Origin: Gilvimarinus sp. DA14
Lineage (GTDB): Bacteria; Pseudomonadota; Gammaproteobacteria; Pseudomonadales; Cellvibrionaceae
Direction of reading: 5' to 3'
DNA length: 64,000 nucleotides
Assembly (NCBI RefSeq): GCF_024204685.1
Contig: NZ_CP100350.1
Span: 1,900,501 to 1,964,500, forward strand
A model generated the notes under the pieces. It saw only the letters and a list, made by a program, of their open reading frames with translations. It did no database searches and was not told the origin of the DNA. A program made the position numbers and the translations under genes. Of this stretch, positions 63,508 to 64,000 are shown in pieces. Each line of letters starts with the position of its first letter. Position 1 is the first letter of the stretch.

Positions 63508-64000
63508 GTATCTTCCCTAGAAAATTTTTAAAAAGTGCTTTCAAGCCTTTTTTAAACTCTCATGTTAATGGCCATTTGGTGCGTTTATTGTAGTTTGTAA
63601 AGAAGCCGTCTTACTTTCACACTGGCAATGTATCACTCGTGCTTGAGAGCCTTTGCTTTACGTTCTAAACAGCTGAATACTATTGCTTGTGTTTCAGTAA
63701 TATCAGCCAAACTGGAAAAACAAAGTGAGCCGGCTCACTTTCTACGGCAACACTGGCTTTGGCAACCAAAAACCAATCGTTCAGAACACGTTATAACGTG
63801 CCTAGAAAATGTATGGGATTTCAAAACAGAAGGGAGAAGTGCTCGCACATCAGTCCCGATGCACTGTTTACCCTACCTTTCCGCTGGCCCAGATGTGAAC
63901 TTAATGCGACTTAAACAAGCCGATCAAGACCACAAAAAACTTGAGGAAAAGAGTGCCATAGGTCGACCCATTTGGCAACGGGTTAACGTGTGACGGCTCA
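63508..64000. other. AT-rich right edge without a convincing gene
   Basis: A plus-strand frame at 63628-63993 has no recognisable domain and poor codon character, so it is not called. CACGTTATAACGTG at 63789 is a perfect palindrome. The rest may be part of a cassette cut by the window edge. Confidence 0.4.

Noticed and set aside
63628-63993. 121-residue plus-strand frame at the right edge
   Set aside because: No domain, Cys and Ser scattered as in random frames, no ribosome-binding site; left uncalled.

Overview
The window looks like a chromosomal segment of a marine or plant-polymer-degrading gammaproteobacterium close to Cellvibrionaceae (the Cellvibrio, Saccharophagus, Teredinibacter and Simiduia group). 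This rests on ribosomal and housekeeping gene order (rpsF-rpsR-DUF2232-rplI-dnaB), a secreted CBM2/PKD protein with a poly-serine linker, a GH43 arabinanase with ricin-type repeats, TonB-dependent uptake, and a nasA plus PP2C-kinase pair of the kind seen in pseudomonads. No rRNA, tRNA, CRISPR array or prophage was recognised. The species assignment is inference.

Layout. 0-6 kb: thiamin genes (thiC partial, thiD) under a TPP riboswitch, tolC, panC-panD and a MOSC protein. 6-12 kb: dnaB, rplI, a DUF2232 membrane protein, rpsR, rpsF and glyA. 12-17.4 kb: a 317-bp palindromic repeat, then DUF1631-TPR-DUF4870-ldhA on the minus strand. 17.5-22.6 kb: a zinc-acquisition locus (lipoprotein metallochaperone-like, ZnuD-like TonB receptor, Zur boxes, COG0523 GTPase). 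22.6-27 kb: an orphan MASE1/CHASE histidine kinase and a CBM2-PKD secreted protein. 27-38 kb: a tightly packed 15-gene plus-strand operon behind a Zur box: merC, dksA2, zigA, DUF1826, zrgA, zur, a second merC, hisI2, folE2, a SEC-C peptide, a small unknown, thrS2, pyrC2, an NTF2-like protein and an aspartoacylase-like protein. 38-46.5 kb: selO, small conserved proteins, tldD-pmbA with a remnant of a second pmbA copy. 46.5-49 kb: a third Zur box between a DUF3299 protein and an ABC ATPase/FtsX permease pair. 49-60.6 kb: chrA, arabinanase, PepSY-like protein, GPH sugar symporter, PilZ plus a second DUF1631 protein, then nasA and a PP2C-kinase behind a sigma-54 promoter with NtrC-like sites. 60.6-64 kb: an AT-rich tail of short unrelated membrane or zinc-ribbon genes separated by imperfect inverted repeats, resembling a gene-cassette region.

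The main story is zinc starvation. Three loci over 26 kb share Zur-box-like palindromes with a TTATAAC core. Together they encode outer-membrane uptake, periplasmic zinc binding, an ABC-type exporter-fold transporter, COG0523 metallochaperones, the regulator itself, and substitutes or second copies of zinc enzymes (DksA, FolE, HisI, ThrS, PyrC). The operon tail adds proteins with no assigned zinc role.

A second theme is heptanucleotide tandem arrays. Five perfect or near-perfect arrays with units GCTGAAC/GGTGAAC, CCGTAAC, TGATGTC and TTCTGCG, plus scattered single copies, sit in intergenic gaps. Several end about 13-15 bp from a start codon, where copy-number change could alter expression.
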